Shown here: positions 16,435 through 24,805 of the stretch, in pieces
How the letters are laid out: every line of letters begins with the position of its first letter
Numbering within the stretch: the stretch's first letter is position 1
Assembly: GCA_900541645.1 (NCBI GenBank)
Contig: UQKQ01000006.1
Coordinates: 77,035-141,034, forward strand
Direction: 5' to 3'
DNA from: an uncultured Collinsella sp.
Lineage (GTDB): Bacteria; Actinomycetota; Coriobacteriia; Coriobacteriales; Coriobacteriaceae
Length of the DNA: 64,000 nucleotides
Position numbers and translations under genes: made by a program
The notes under the pieces: generated by a model
The model's database searches: none
What the model was told of the DNA's origin: nothing
What the model saw: only the letters and a program-made list of their open reading frames with translations

Positions 16435-17421
16435 CTACAGCGCGAAGTCGCCGCCGACGAGCGTGGAGACGGGCTCCTCGTGGTAAACGGCGGAGATGGC
16501 CTGAGCGAACTCCTCGGCGACCGAGATGGTCTTGATCTTGCCGCCGACCTCGACGGGGATGGCGTCGGTGACGACGCACTCGACGATGGGGGCATCGTTC
16601 AGGCGCTCGATGGCCGGACCGGAGAAGATGCCGTGGGTGGCGCAGACGTAGATGTCGCCGGCGCCCATAGCCTTGAGCTCCTTGACGTTGGCGCACAGGG
16701 TGCCAGCGGTGTCGATCATGTCGTCGTTGATGATGCAGGTCTTGCCCTTGATGTCACCGATGATGCCCATGACCTCGGCGGCGTTGTGGCGCGGACGGCC
16801 CTTGTGGGCGATGGCCAGGTCGCAGCCGAGCATGTCGGACAGCTTCTTGGCGGCCTTGGCGCGACCCACGTCGGGGGAGACGACAACCAGGTTGTCGGTG
16901 TCGAAGTGCATGTCGTTGTAGTACTGGCCAAATAGCGGCAGTGCGGACAGGTGGTTAACCGGGATATCGAAGAAGCCCTGGATCTGGCCCTGGTGCAGGT
17001 CGAGGGTGATGATGCGGTTGACGCCGGCACGCTCGAGCAGGTTGGCGACGAGGCGGGCGGTGATGGGCTCGCGCGGGCCGGCCTTGCGGTCCTGGCGGGC
17101 ATAGCCGTAGTGGGTGATAACGGCGGTGATGGAGCGGGCGGATGCGCGCTTGGCAGCGTCGGTGGCGATGAGCAGCTCCATGAGCATGTCGTTGACGTTG
17201 CCGCCGGCCACGGACTGAATCAGGAAGACGTCGGCGCCGCGGACGGTCTCGTCGTAGCGGGCGTAAATCTCACCATTGGCGAACTGCTTTAGCGTAAGGC
17301 CCGAAAGCTCGACCCCAAGGTACTCAGCGATCTTCTGAGCGAGGGGACGGTTGGAGGAACCGGAATACACGCGGATGGACTTGCGCATATTCTCCGACTT
17401 CTCGGGATCATTAATCGGCAT
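16435..17421 (-). CDS. prs: Ribose-phosphate pyrophosphokinase
   Basis: Prs makes PRPP from ribose 5-phosphate and ATP, feeding PurF at the other end of the window and other pathways. The 328-residue protein has the family blocks FANGEIYARYDETVRGADVF, YGYARQDRKAGPREPI and the PRPP loop INDDMIDTAGTL. AAAGGAGAAGGG precedes the ATG. It lies 191 bases downstream of glmU, with glmU's own terminator between, so it has its own promoter. Confidence 0.97.
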   Translation of the reverse strand: MPINDPEKSENMRKSIRVYSGSSNRPLAQKIAEYLGVELSGLTLKQFANGEIYARYDETVRGADVFLIQSVAGGNVNDMLMELLIATDAAKRASARSITAVITHYGYARQDRKAGPREPITARLVANLLERAGVNRIITLDLHQGQIQGFFDIPVNHLSALPLFGQYYNDMHFDTDNLVVVSPDVGRAKAAKKLSDMLGCDLAIAHKGRPRHNAAEVMGIIGDIKGKTCIINDDMIDTAGTLCANVKELKAMGAGDIYVCATHGIFSGPAIERLNDAPIVECVVTDAIPVEVGGKIKTISVAEEFAQAISAVYHEEPVSTLVGGDFAL

Positions 17422-17562
17422 TACCCTTCTCCTTTATATCGAATGCCATATAGATGCCTTGTTGCATTGTAACCGCGCGACGGGGTTTATCGAGTCTTGA
17501 TAACGTCTTTACCGTCAACGGACACGAACCGACCACTCATCCGGTCGCGCAGGTCAGCATAG

Positions 17563-17597
17563 AAAAAGGAGCCGTCCCCATGGGAACAGCTCCTTAG
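17563..17597 (-). terminator. Terminator of glmU
   Basis: On the minus strand the stem AAGGAGCTGTTCCC/GGGGACGGCTCCTT is followed by TTTCT. Confidence 0.8.
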
Positions 17598-17612
17598 ATG
17601 CTTGGTAAAACG

Positions 17613-19025
17613 TTATACCTCGTCGTCCTCGCGCAGGCGTCGGCGGTAATCGGCGGCCCAGCCCTCAATATTTACCTGACGGGCGCGGCCCAGGCCAAGT
17701 GCGTCGGCCGGGACCGGCTCGGTGATGACGGAGCCAGCGGCCACGAGCGCGCCGTCGCCGATCTGGGCGGGCGCGACCATCATGGTGTCGGAGCCAATGA
17801 AGGCATCCTTGCCGATGACGGTCTTGTGCTTGTGCACGCCATCGTAGTTGCAGGTGATGGAGCCCGCGCCCACGTTGACGCCGGAGCCCATGGTGGTGTC
17901 GCCGATGTAGGACAGGTGCGGCACCTTGGAGCCCTCGCCGATCGTGGACTTCTTGATCTCCACGTGCGTGCCGGCCTTGGAGCCGTCGAGCATGTGGGTA
18001 CCCGGGCGCAGGTAGGCGCGCGGGCCGCAGTCGACGCCGTTCTCGATGACGGCCTCGATGGCGATGGTCTCATCGATGGTGCAGCCGCTGCCGACGGTGG
18101 TGTCGGTGAGACGGCTGTTGGGGCCGAGCTGGCACTCCTCGCCCACGGCGACGTGGCCGATCAGGTGCGTCTGCGGCCACACGACGGTATCGCGGCCGAT
18201 AACGGCATCGGGGCCGATCCAGGCCTGCGTGGGGTCGATGAAGGTAACGCCCTCGGCCATCCAGTGCTCGTTGATGCGGTCGCGCGCGATGGCGGTGAGC
18301 TGTGCGAGCTGGATGCGGCTGTTGACGCCCAGGCCGTCGCGGTAGTCGTCGCAGTGGAAGATGGAGACTGCCTGGCCATGACCCTTGAGGATTTCGAGCA
18401 TGTCGGGCAGGTAGTACTCGGCCTGCGCGTTGTCGTTGCCGATCTCGTTAATGTGGGCGGCGAGCTGCGCGCCATCAAAAGCGTAGCAGCCGGCGTTGCA
18501 CTCCAGCAGCGTGGCGGCCTGCTCGGGCGTGCAGTCCTTCTGCTCGATGATGCGCTCGATCTGACCATCGGCGCCCAGCTTGATGCGGCCGTAGCCGAAA
18601 GGATCGGGCGGGGTCATGGTCATGACGGTGCAGGCGAGCTCGCCGGTGGCGACGGTTTGCGCGAACTTGGCGACGGTGTCGGCGGTGATGAGCGGCAGGT
18701 CGCCGTTGAGCACCACGACGGGGCCTTGCGTGATGCCACAGGCCTCGAGTGCGACCTTCACGGCGTGACCGGTGCCCAGACGCTCGGTCTGCTCGACGCA
18801 CTCGACCTTGGTGGCGCTGTTGGCGTAGGCGCCGTCGATGAGGGCGCGCATCTCGTCGGCATGGCTGCCGATGACAACCACGACGCGGCTGCAGCCGGCC
18901 TTGATGGTGGCGTCGACGATCCACTGAACCATGGGCTTGCCCAGGATCTTGTGCGAAACCTTGCAGTGGTTCGACTTCATGCGGGTGCCCTCGCCGGCAG
19001 CGAGGATAATTGCGGTTGCGTCCAT
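17613..19025 (-). CDS. glmU: Bifunctional GlcNAc-1-P uridyltransferase/glucosamine-1-P acetyltransferase
   Basis: GlmU makes UDP-GlcNAc for peptidoglycan. The N-terminal pyrophosphorylase domain has LAAGEGTRMKS at residue 8, ending in the usual Lys after one more residue pair. The C-terminal left-handed beta-helix acetyltransferase carries LRPGTHMLDGSKAGTHVEIK and NVGAGSITCNYDG. I chose ATG 19025 (CAGGAG upstream), giving 470 residues, about 14 more than E. coli GlmU, the excess at the C-terminus. A longer ORF upstream lacks homology. Confidence 0.96.
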   Translation of the reverse strand: MDATAIILAAGEGTRMKSNHCKVSHKILGKPMVQWIVDATIKAGCSRVVVVIGSHADEMRALIDGAYANSATKVECVEQTERLGTGHAVKVALEACGITQGPVVVLNGDLPLITADTVAKFAQTVATGELACTVMTMTPPDPFGYGRIKLGADGQIERIIEQKDCTPEQAATLLECNAGCYAFDGAQLAAHINEIGNDNAQAEYYLPDMLEILKGHGQAVSIFHCDDYRDGLGVNSRIQLAQLTAIARDRINEHWMAEGVTFIDPTQAWIGPDAVIGRDTVVWPQTHLIGHVAVGEECQLGPNSRLTDTTVGSGCTIDETIAIEAVIENGVDCGPRAYLRPGTHMLDGSKAGTHVEIKKSTIGEGSKVPHLSYIGDTTMGSGVNVGAGSITCNYDGVHKHKTVIGKDAFIGSDTMMVAPAQIGDGALVAAGSVITEPVPADALGLGRARQVNIEGWAADYRRRLREDDEV

Positions 19026-19214
19026 GTGATCTCCTGTTACGTTATAGAGACGTGTGTTTGGAAACGATACACGGCGCAATATGATACCGCAGGCATATGA
19101 CGAGCGCGTAACGATTGACGCATTGCCGCCGATGTCGGTGCCGTTGACGCGGTGTTTGCGCTGGTTGTGTATGGTGGCGGCGCTGCGGCGTTGACGTTTG
19201 AGCGAGGGGATGGG

Positions 19215-20108
19215 GTGCCCGTGGATATCATGCGAGAGGAATCGGGCAACGAGCCCGTCGCGGCATTCTCGATGTCGCATCCGGCTGTGCCGGCACTCTA
19301 TATAGCGCTGACGCTGGGGCTCACTATGTTCTCGATGCAGCCGGTACTGATTGCGCTGTCACTTGCGGGCGGGCTGGCGTATGGATTTGCGACGCGTGGG
19401 GCTGCCCGCACGTTGGGGGCGCTTCGCTGGCAGCTGCCAGTGATTTTGATTATCGCGCTGGTCAATCCTCTGTTTAGCGCCTCGGGCTCGACGGAGCTGT
19501 TCCGTATTGGCATGCGCGCGGTGTATCTGGAGAGCATGGTTTACGGCCTGTGCATGGGCGGGCTGTTTGTGGCGAGCGTGCTGTGGTTTGGGGCCGCGGC
19601 GTCGATGCTCGAATACGACAAGGTGCTCGCGCTGCTGGGTAATGCCGCACCGGTGATTGCGCTCATGATCTCGATGTGCATGAGGCTTATCCCGCAGTTT
19701 TTGCGCCGCGGTCGTACGGTGCTGGCGGTGCAGGATGCGATTGATGTGCCGGGCCGCGCGCCGGCCGACCCCGTACGCTCGCGCCTGCGGGCGTCGAGCG
19801 TGTTGATGGGCTGGGGCATGGAAGATTCGCTGGAGCGCGCGGACGCGATGCGCTCGCGCGGGTGGGGTGCTGCGACGCGTCGTACGACGTATGCGCGGTA
19901 TCGACTGGGGCGCAGCGACGTTGCCGCGCTGGCCGGGCTCGCACTGTTTGGTGCTGTCGCGGTGGCGGTGGCGTGGACCGCGACGACGCAGTATTCGTTT
20001 TATCCGCAGCTCTCGGTTCCGGCGCCGTGGCTGGGCTATGTCGTGTACGCTGCCTGGATGATGCTGCCTTGCGCGTTGCACGCGATTGATGAGAAGAGGT
20101 TTGGCTGA
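19215..20108 (+). CDS. ecfT: ECF transporter transmembrane component EcfT (CbiQ type)
   Basis: EcfT couples the ATPases to the substrate-capturing S subunit. The protein has about five to six membrane segments and the cytoplasmic ATPase-coupling helices, with MEDSLERADAMRSRGWG the characteristic second Ala-Arg-Gly-type motif. The start is uncertain: GTG 19215 has GCGAGGGG five bases upstream, and ATG 19230 is an alternative. The last base is shared with the first base of the ATPase gene (ATGA-type overlap). Confidence 0.85.
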   Translation: MPVDIMREESGNEPVAAFSMSHPAVPALYIALTLGLTMFSMQPVLIALSLAGGLAYGFATRGAARTLGALRWQLPVILIIALVNPLFSASGSTELFRIGMRAVYLESMVYGLCMGGLFVASVLWFGAAASMLEYDKVLALLGNAAPVIALMISMCMRLIPQFLRRGRTVLAVQDAIDVPGRAPADPVRSRLRASSVLMGWGMEDSLERADAMRSRGWGAATRRTTYARYRLGRSDVAALAGLALFGAVAVAVAWTATTQYSFYPQLSVPAPWLGYVVYAAWMMLPCALHAIDEKRFG

Positions 20109-21751
20109 TGGCTCGGTTGGATAGGGGCCCGGTGTCGGGCGCGGCGTGCGGCCCGGATATTCCGGCGATTGAGGTGCAGGGCCTTAGTTTTGCCTATCCC
20201 GGGGCCGAGGCACCGGTGCTCGAGGGGCTTGATTGGCGTGTTCCCCAAGGTGCATTTGCGCTGCTTGTTGGCGGTACCGGATCGGGTAAGTCGACGCTGC
20301 TGTCGCTGCTCAAGCCCGAGATCGCTCCGGCGGGCGAGCGCACTGGTGATGCGCGCGTGCTGGGCGAGAACGTTGCCGACATGGACGTGCGGGCATCGGC
20401 GGAGCGCGTGGGCTATGTGTTCCAGGATCCCGAGAACCAGATCGTGTGCGAAACCGTGTGGCACGAGATGGCGTTTGGCCTGGAAAACTTGGGGCTAGCA
20501 CGTGATGAGATGCGCCGTCGCGTAGCTGAGACCAGCTATTTCTTTGGGCTGGAGGATTGGCTCCACCGCGATACCGATACGCTTTCGGGCGGACGCAAGC
20601 AGCTGCTGTCGTTGGCGGCCGTGCTGGCCTTGCGCCCGCGCGTGCTGCTGCTCGACGAGCCCACGTCCCAGCTCGATCCTGTTGCCGAGAAAAGTTTTCT
20701 GCACGCGCTGTTTCGCGTGAACCGCGAGCTGGGATGCACGGTTGTTGTGGCAACGCACCAGCCGCGCCCGATGCTTGAATACGCGACGTGCGCGTATCGG
20801 ATTGAGGGCGGCCGCGTGCACGAGGTGGCCGATATGGCTTCTTTGGGACGCCGAGAATCGTTGTTTTCCGACGACATGTTGGGGTGGGGTGCCGTCCGAT
20901 GTGCAAAAAACGGAGTATTCAGCAGGCGTGAGGACAATTTGGGCTCTCTGGAGCCGCCCGGGGACGTATCGAGCGCGAAAAAAAGTTCGGAATTGGACAA
21001 ATCGTCCGAATTTGTGGAGCAAACGTCGCTCGAGAACGGCTCGGAAGCCTTCCCGCGCACGGATGGGAGCAGAATACTCCAAAAAATGCACGGCGGGTCG
21101 GCTACCACCCTGGCAGGGAGCTGGTTTCGCTACGATCGCGCGGGCGGCTGGGTGCTGCGCGGGCTCGACGTGGCGTTTTCGGCCGGTGCGGTGCATGCGA
21201 TCGTGGGCGGCAACGGATGCGGTAAGTCGACGATGCTCTCGGTGCTGGCGAAGACCGCCAAGCTGCAGCGCGGCCGCATGGTGCGCGGAGCGGCCTCGGC
21301 GGCGCTGCTGCCTCAGAACCCCAAAGCATTGCTGGTTGCCGAGACGGTTCACGATGAGCTGATGGAATGGGCCTCGACCTGCGGATATGACGAGAACTTG
21401 GCGCGGGAGCGTGCGGCGCAACTGGGATTGGACGGCCTGGAGACGCGTCACCCCTACGACCTCTCGGGCGGACAGCGCCAGCTGCTCGCGCTGGCAAAGC
21501 TGCTGCTGATTGGCCCCGAGCTGCTGCTGCTTGACGAGCCCACGAAGGGCTTGGACCTGGAGAGCCGCCGCATCATCGCTCGCGCCCTGCGTGACCATGC
21601 GAAGGCTGGCGGCACCGTCATCATGGCTACGCACGATTTGGACTTTGCCGAGCAGGTCGCCGACGACATCGCCATGATGTTCGATGGCGAGATTGCCTGC
21701 ATGGAGCCGCCGGCCGACTTCTTTGCCGACAACGTGTTTTATAGGGCGTGA
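20108..21751 (+). CDS. Fused ECF transporter ATPase (EcfA1-EcfA2 in one chain)
   Basis: Two ABC ATPase domains lie in one 547-residue chain. Domain 1 has Walker A GGTGSGKST near residue 55, signature TLSGGRKQ and LLLDEPTSQLD. Domain 2 has GGNGCGKST near 370, LSGGQRQ and LLLDEPTKGLD. Between them (about 258-334) is a Ser/Glu/Lys-rich linker. Its DNA (20901-21091) is an inverted repeat with arms GTGCA...GGAGTATTC, and this looks like an in-frame palindromic insertion. The S-component gene follows. Confidence 0.93.
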   Translation: MARLDRGPVSGAACGPDIPAIEVQGLSFAYPGAEAPVLEGLDWRVPQGAFALLVGGTGSGKSTLLSLLKPEIAPAGERTGDARVLGENVADMDVRASAERVGYVFQDPENQIVCETVWHEMAFGLENLGLARDEMRRRVAETSYFFGLEDWLHRDTDTLSGGRKQLLSLAAVLALRPRVLLLDEPTSQLDPVAEKSFLHALFRVNRELGCTVVVATHQPRPMLEYATCAYRIEGGRVHEVADMASLGRRESLFSDDMLGWGAVRCAKNGVFSRREDNLGSLEPPGDVSSAKKSSELDKSSEFVEQTSLENGSEAFPRTDGSRILQKMHGGSATTLAGSWFRYDRAGGWVLRGLDVAFSAGAVHAIVGGNGCGKSTMLSVLAKTAKLQRGRMVRGAASAALLPQNPKALLVAETVHDELMEWASTCGYDENLARERAAQLGLDGLETRHPYDLSGGQRQLLALAKLLLIGPELLLLDEPTKGLDLESRRIIARALRDHAKAGGTVIMATHDLDFAEQVADDIAMMFDGEIACMEPPADFFADNVFYRA

Positions 21752-21755
21752 TGGG

Positions 21756-22469
21756 ATGGCGGATTATCGCATCGTGCGCCTACTCGCAAAACTGGAGATA
21801 CCGCTGCTGCTGGCGGTGCCAGCCGTGATGGCTTCGGCGTTGCTGGCGGGCGTTGAGCAGGCGGCGCTCGCCATGCTTGTCGTGGTGGCGCTGGTGCTTG
21901 CGCTGTTCTTTGCAGGCTATGAGGCGTCGCGACCGGGCCTGCGCCAGATTATGCCAACGCTGGTTCTGGCGGCGTTGGCCGCGGCGGGGCGCATCTTGTT
22001 TGGCCCCATTCCCGACTTTAAACCCGTGAGTGCCATCGCCATTATCGCGGGGGCGACGCTTGGTCGCCGCAATGGTTTTATGGTTGGCGCGCTGGCGGCG
22101 CTGACCAGCAATTTCTTTTTTGGACAGGGCATGTGGACGCCGTGGCAGATGTATGCCTGGGGGCTCGTGGGATACGTTGGCGGTGCGCTGGCGCATGCGG
22201 GTGCGTTCGACCGCGCCGACGGCACCGTGCGTATGCCGGCGCTGCTGACCTACGGCTTTGCTTCGGGTTTGCTGTACGGCGTTGTGATCAACGCCTACGA
22301 CATTATCGGTTTTGTTCAACCGCTCACGTGGGCGGGTGCCATGGCGCGTCTTGCCACCGCCGTACCGTTCGATATCACGCACGGCCTTGCGACCTGCGTG
22401 TTTTTGGTCGCCCTGTACAAGCCTTGGTGTCGCCGCATCAACCGAGTCGTCGTGAAGTACGGACTGTAG
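21756..22469 (+). CDS. ECF transporter S component (substrate-capturing subunit)
   Basis: A 237-residue, very hydrophobic protein with about six membrane segments. The block AALTSNFFFGQGMWTPWQM near residue 112 is typical of one ECF S-component family. The substrate, probably a vitamin or related cofactor, cannot be told from sequence. I chose ATG 21756, four bases after the ATPase stop; an upstream reading would overlap the ATPase gene. It completes a T-A-A-S importer operon. Confidence 0.85.
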   Translation: MADYRIVRLLAKLEIPLLLAVPAVMASALLAGVEQAALAMLVVVALVLALFFAGYEASRPGLRQIMPTLVLAALAAAGRILFGPIPDFKPVSAIAIIAGATLGRRNGFMVGALAALTSNFFFGQGMWTPWQMYAWGLVGYVGGALAHAGAFDRADGTVRMPALLTYGFASGLLYGVVINAYDIIGFVQPLTWAGAMARLATAVPFDITHGLATCVFLVALYKPWCRRINRVVVKYGL

Positions 22470-22516
22470 GGCTGGTTGCGCCGGGGCGGGAATCAATACT
22501 GCCGAAGTGTCATTTT

Positions 22517-22668
22517 AAAACTATGCCGGTTTACGGGGCCAGATTGGCACAAGCAGACCATGCCGGCTATTTTTGAAATAGAGCAAGCCGTTTACCTGCG
22601 GTTTTATTATTTCGGAATTGCGTATGGTTGGGGGTTCGCGATTTAGCCCCGTAAACTGGCATAGTTTT
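22517..22668. repeat. 152-bp palindromic repeat, copy 1
   Basis: Arms AAAACTATGCCGGTTTAC-GGGGC and inverse GCCCC-GTAAACTGGCATAGTTTT enclose a centre containing TTTACCTGCGGTTTT. The copy at 54817-54968 has exactly the same length, the same outer arms and a related centre, but different inner arm bases (TACGATGAAT) that again pair with each other. Confidence 0.85.
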
Positions 22669-22710
22669 GGAATGGCCGGCTGATATGACGGGCGTCGTGA
22701 CCCTCAAGAG

Positions 22711-23003
22711 CCAAATTGATCCGTTTTCTTCCGTCTCCAGACGTCCCCGGGGAATCAGCTGAACTCGCCCGCCACGAAATCAGCCTATCTACTACGTTTG
22801 ACCCGACACCCCCAAACACAACCGCGTTTTATGAAAAACCGCAGGCTTTCTACCTGCGGTTTTCTTTTTGCGTTGTTCGCTGTGGTTGAGGGTGGTGGCT
22901 TAAACGTAGTAGATGGGCGTGTTTCGTGGCGGATGGGTCACGTGGATACCACCACGAGGCCCAAAATGATTCGTTTTCCTCCGTTCCCAGGGGATCAGCT
23001 GGG
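22711..23003. repeat. Compound repeat: hairpin flanked by direct repeats
   Basis: A hairpin at 22769-22932 has arms CCGCCACGAAA...CTACTACGTTT and their inverse, a central CCGCAGG/CCTGCGG stem, and a right half related to the 152-bp family (CTACCTGCGGTTTT, GTGGTTGAGGGTGGT). On either side are imperfect direct repeats of about 45 bp (22711-22760 and 22961-23002) with TGATYCGTTTTCYTCCGT and GGGGAATCAGCTG/GGGGATCAGCTG. It fills the gap to the xth stop; no gene is seen. Confidence 0.75.
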
Positions 23004-23004
23004 G

Positions 23005-23823
23005 CTAGAGCTCTAGCGTGAGGGTGACGGGGCAGTGGTCGCTGCCGAAGATGTCGCCGCGGATGCCGGTGTCGCGTACGTTGTCGGCGATTGCGTCGCT
23101 TACCAGGAAGTAGTCGATGCGCCAGCCGGCGTTGTTCTTGCGGGCATTAAAGCGATAGCTCCACCAGCTGTAGACGCCCTCGACGTCGGGGTTTGCCGCG
23201 CGCCAGGTATCGGTAAAGCCGGCGTTGAGCAGCTCGGTAAACTTGCCGCGCTCCTCGTCCGAAAAGCCGGCGTTGCCGCGGTTGGACTTGGGGTTCTTAA
23301 GGTCGATCTCCTCGTGCGCCACGTTAAAGTCGCCGCAGGTCACGACGGGTTTGCCGGTCTCGCGCTCGAGCGCGTTCAAAAAGCGGCGGTAAGCATCGTC
23401 CCAGGCCATGCGCACGTCGATGCGGGCGAGTTCGTTTTGCGCGTTGGGAGTGTAGACATCCACAAACCAGAACTTGTCGAACTCCAGCGCGCAGACGCGG
23501 CCCTCGGTTGCGGCTTGGGCGACGAGTACGGCCGCCTCGTTCTCGCCGGCGTAGGGTAGCAGTGCGTCGGCGTGCAGCACGCGCAGCGGTTCCTGGCGGC
23601 TAAAGACCGCAGTGCCCGAATAGCCTTTACGCTCGGCGTAGCTCCAGGTTTGGTGATAGCCGGGCAGGTCAATATCGACCTGGCCTTCTTGCAACTTGGT
23701 CTCTTGCAGCGCCAGGATATCGACGTCGAGTTCTTGCGCGATCTGGATAAAGCTCGGGTCCTTTTTGAGCACGGCGCGCAGGCCGTTGACGTTCCACGAG
23801 GCGAAAGTGTAAGTCTGAGGCAT
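23005..23823 (-). CDS. xth: Exodeoxyribonuclease III (AP endonuclease)
   Basis: This 272-residue EEP-fold nuclease has ASWNVNGLRAVLKKD at the start, LQETKLQEGQVD (catalytic Glu), CGDFNVAHEEIDL, WRIDYFLVS and the final GSDHCPVTL (catalytic His). It acts in base-excision repair of abasic sites. GTCGAAAGGACACC precedes the ATG. It is divergent from the sirtuin gene, with 135 bases between. Confidence 0.96.
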   Translation of the reverse strand: MPQTYTFASWNVNGLRAVLKKDPSFIQIAQELDVDILALQETKLQEGQVDIDLPGYHQTWSYAERKGYSGTAVFSRQEPLRVLHADALLPYAGENEAAVLVAQAATEGRVCALEFDKFWFVDVYTPNAQNELARIDVRMAWDDAYRRFLNALERETGKPVVTCGDFNVAHEEIDLKNPKSNRGNAGFSDEERGKFTELLNAGFTDTWRAANPDVEGVYSWWSYRFNARKNNAGWRIDYFLVSDAIADNVRDTGIRGDIFGSDHCPVTLTLEL

Positions 23824-23958
23824 GGTGTCCTTTCGACGGGGTTGGCAGGCTTAAGATTAGCGCAACAGGGGCGGGGTGGGCTCCGCGCATGCTGACTTAA
23901 AGGTCGCATGCTGGGACATCGCCCGGCGCTGCCCGACCAGCAGGGACGGAGAACTCAT

Positions 23959-24711
23959 ATGACGCAGGCAATAACGGATTCCAAGCAGGGCTCCGCCGCG
24001 CTGGCGGAGCTGTTCGACACCCACGAGCGCGTGGTCTTCTTTGGCGGCGCGGGTGTTTCCACGGCGAGCGGCATCCCCGATTTCCGCAGCGTGGATGGCC
24101 TGTACCACCAGCAGTTTGCCTACCCGCCCGAGACCATGCTCTCGCATAGCTTTTATGAGGCGCATCCGGCCGAGTTCTTCGACTTCTACCGCACCAAGAT
24201 GATCGCGCTTGGCGCTAAGCCCAATCGCTGCCACACCAAGCTGGCCGAGCTGGAGCGCGCCGGCAAGCTAAATGCCGTGGTGACGCAAAACATTGACGGC
24301 CTGCATCAGATGGCAGGATCGCAGCGTGTGTTCGAGCTGCACGGCTCGGTCCATCGCAACATTTGCCAGTCGTGCGGCGCGGTCTATAGTGCCGAGTGGA
24401 TTTGCTCGCGCGAGCACGAGGACGCCGCGGGCGTGCCCATGTGTCCTGCGTGCGGCGGGCGCATTAAGCCCGATGTGGTGCTCTACGAGGAGCCGCTCGA
24501 TGAGTGCGTGCTGACCGGCGCCGTTGCCGCCATCGCCGCGGCCGATGCCCTCATTGTGGGCGGGACCTCGCTCGTGGTGTATCCGGCGGCGGGCCTTACG
24601 CGTTACTTTACCGGCGATACGCTGGCCATTTGCAATCTTGCTCCCACCGATCAGGATGCAAATGCCGACCTGCTGATTTCTTGCGACATCGCGGCTGCGT
24701 TTGCGTTTTAG
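23959..24711 (+). CDS. NAD-dependent protein deacylase (sirtuin)
   Basis: The 250-residue Sir2 protein has GGAGVSTASGIPDFR near the N-terminus, TQNIDGLHQMAG, the catalytic His in FELHGSVH, and a zinc module with CQSCG and CPACGG. It removes acyl groups from lysines using NAD+. ATG 23959 is preferred because GGACGGAGAA lies upstream; an in-frame reading from 23908 adds 17 residues without homology. The next gene starts 95 bases on. Confidence 0.93.
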   Translation: MTQAITDSKQGSAALAELFDTHERVVFFGGAGVSTASGIPDFRSVDGLYHQQFAYPPETMLSHSFYEAHPAEFFDFYRTKMIALGAKPNRCHTKLAELERAGKLNAVVTQNIDGLHQMAGSQRVFELHGSVHRNICQSCGAVYSAEWICSREHEDAAGVPMCPACGGRIKPDVVLYEEPLDECVLTGAVAAIAAADALIVGGTSLVVYPAAGLTRYFTGDTLAICNLAPTDQDANADLLISCDIAAAFAF

Positions 24712-24805
24712 CCCGCGTGCGCGGATACAATAGAAAGACTGATTGCAAAGCGACCCCGCCGCCTGCGCCCGAGCGCGGCGGCGCGGGCATTTGAGGAGGA
24801 TGTTC

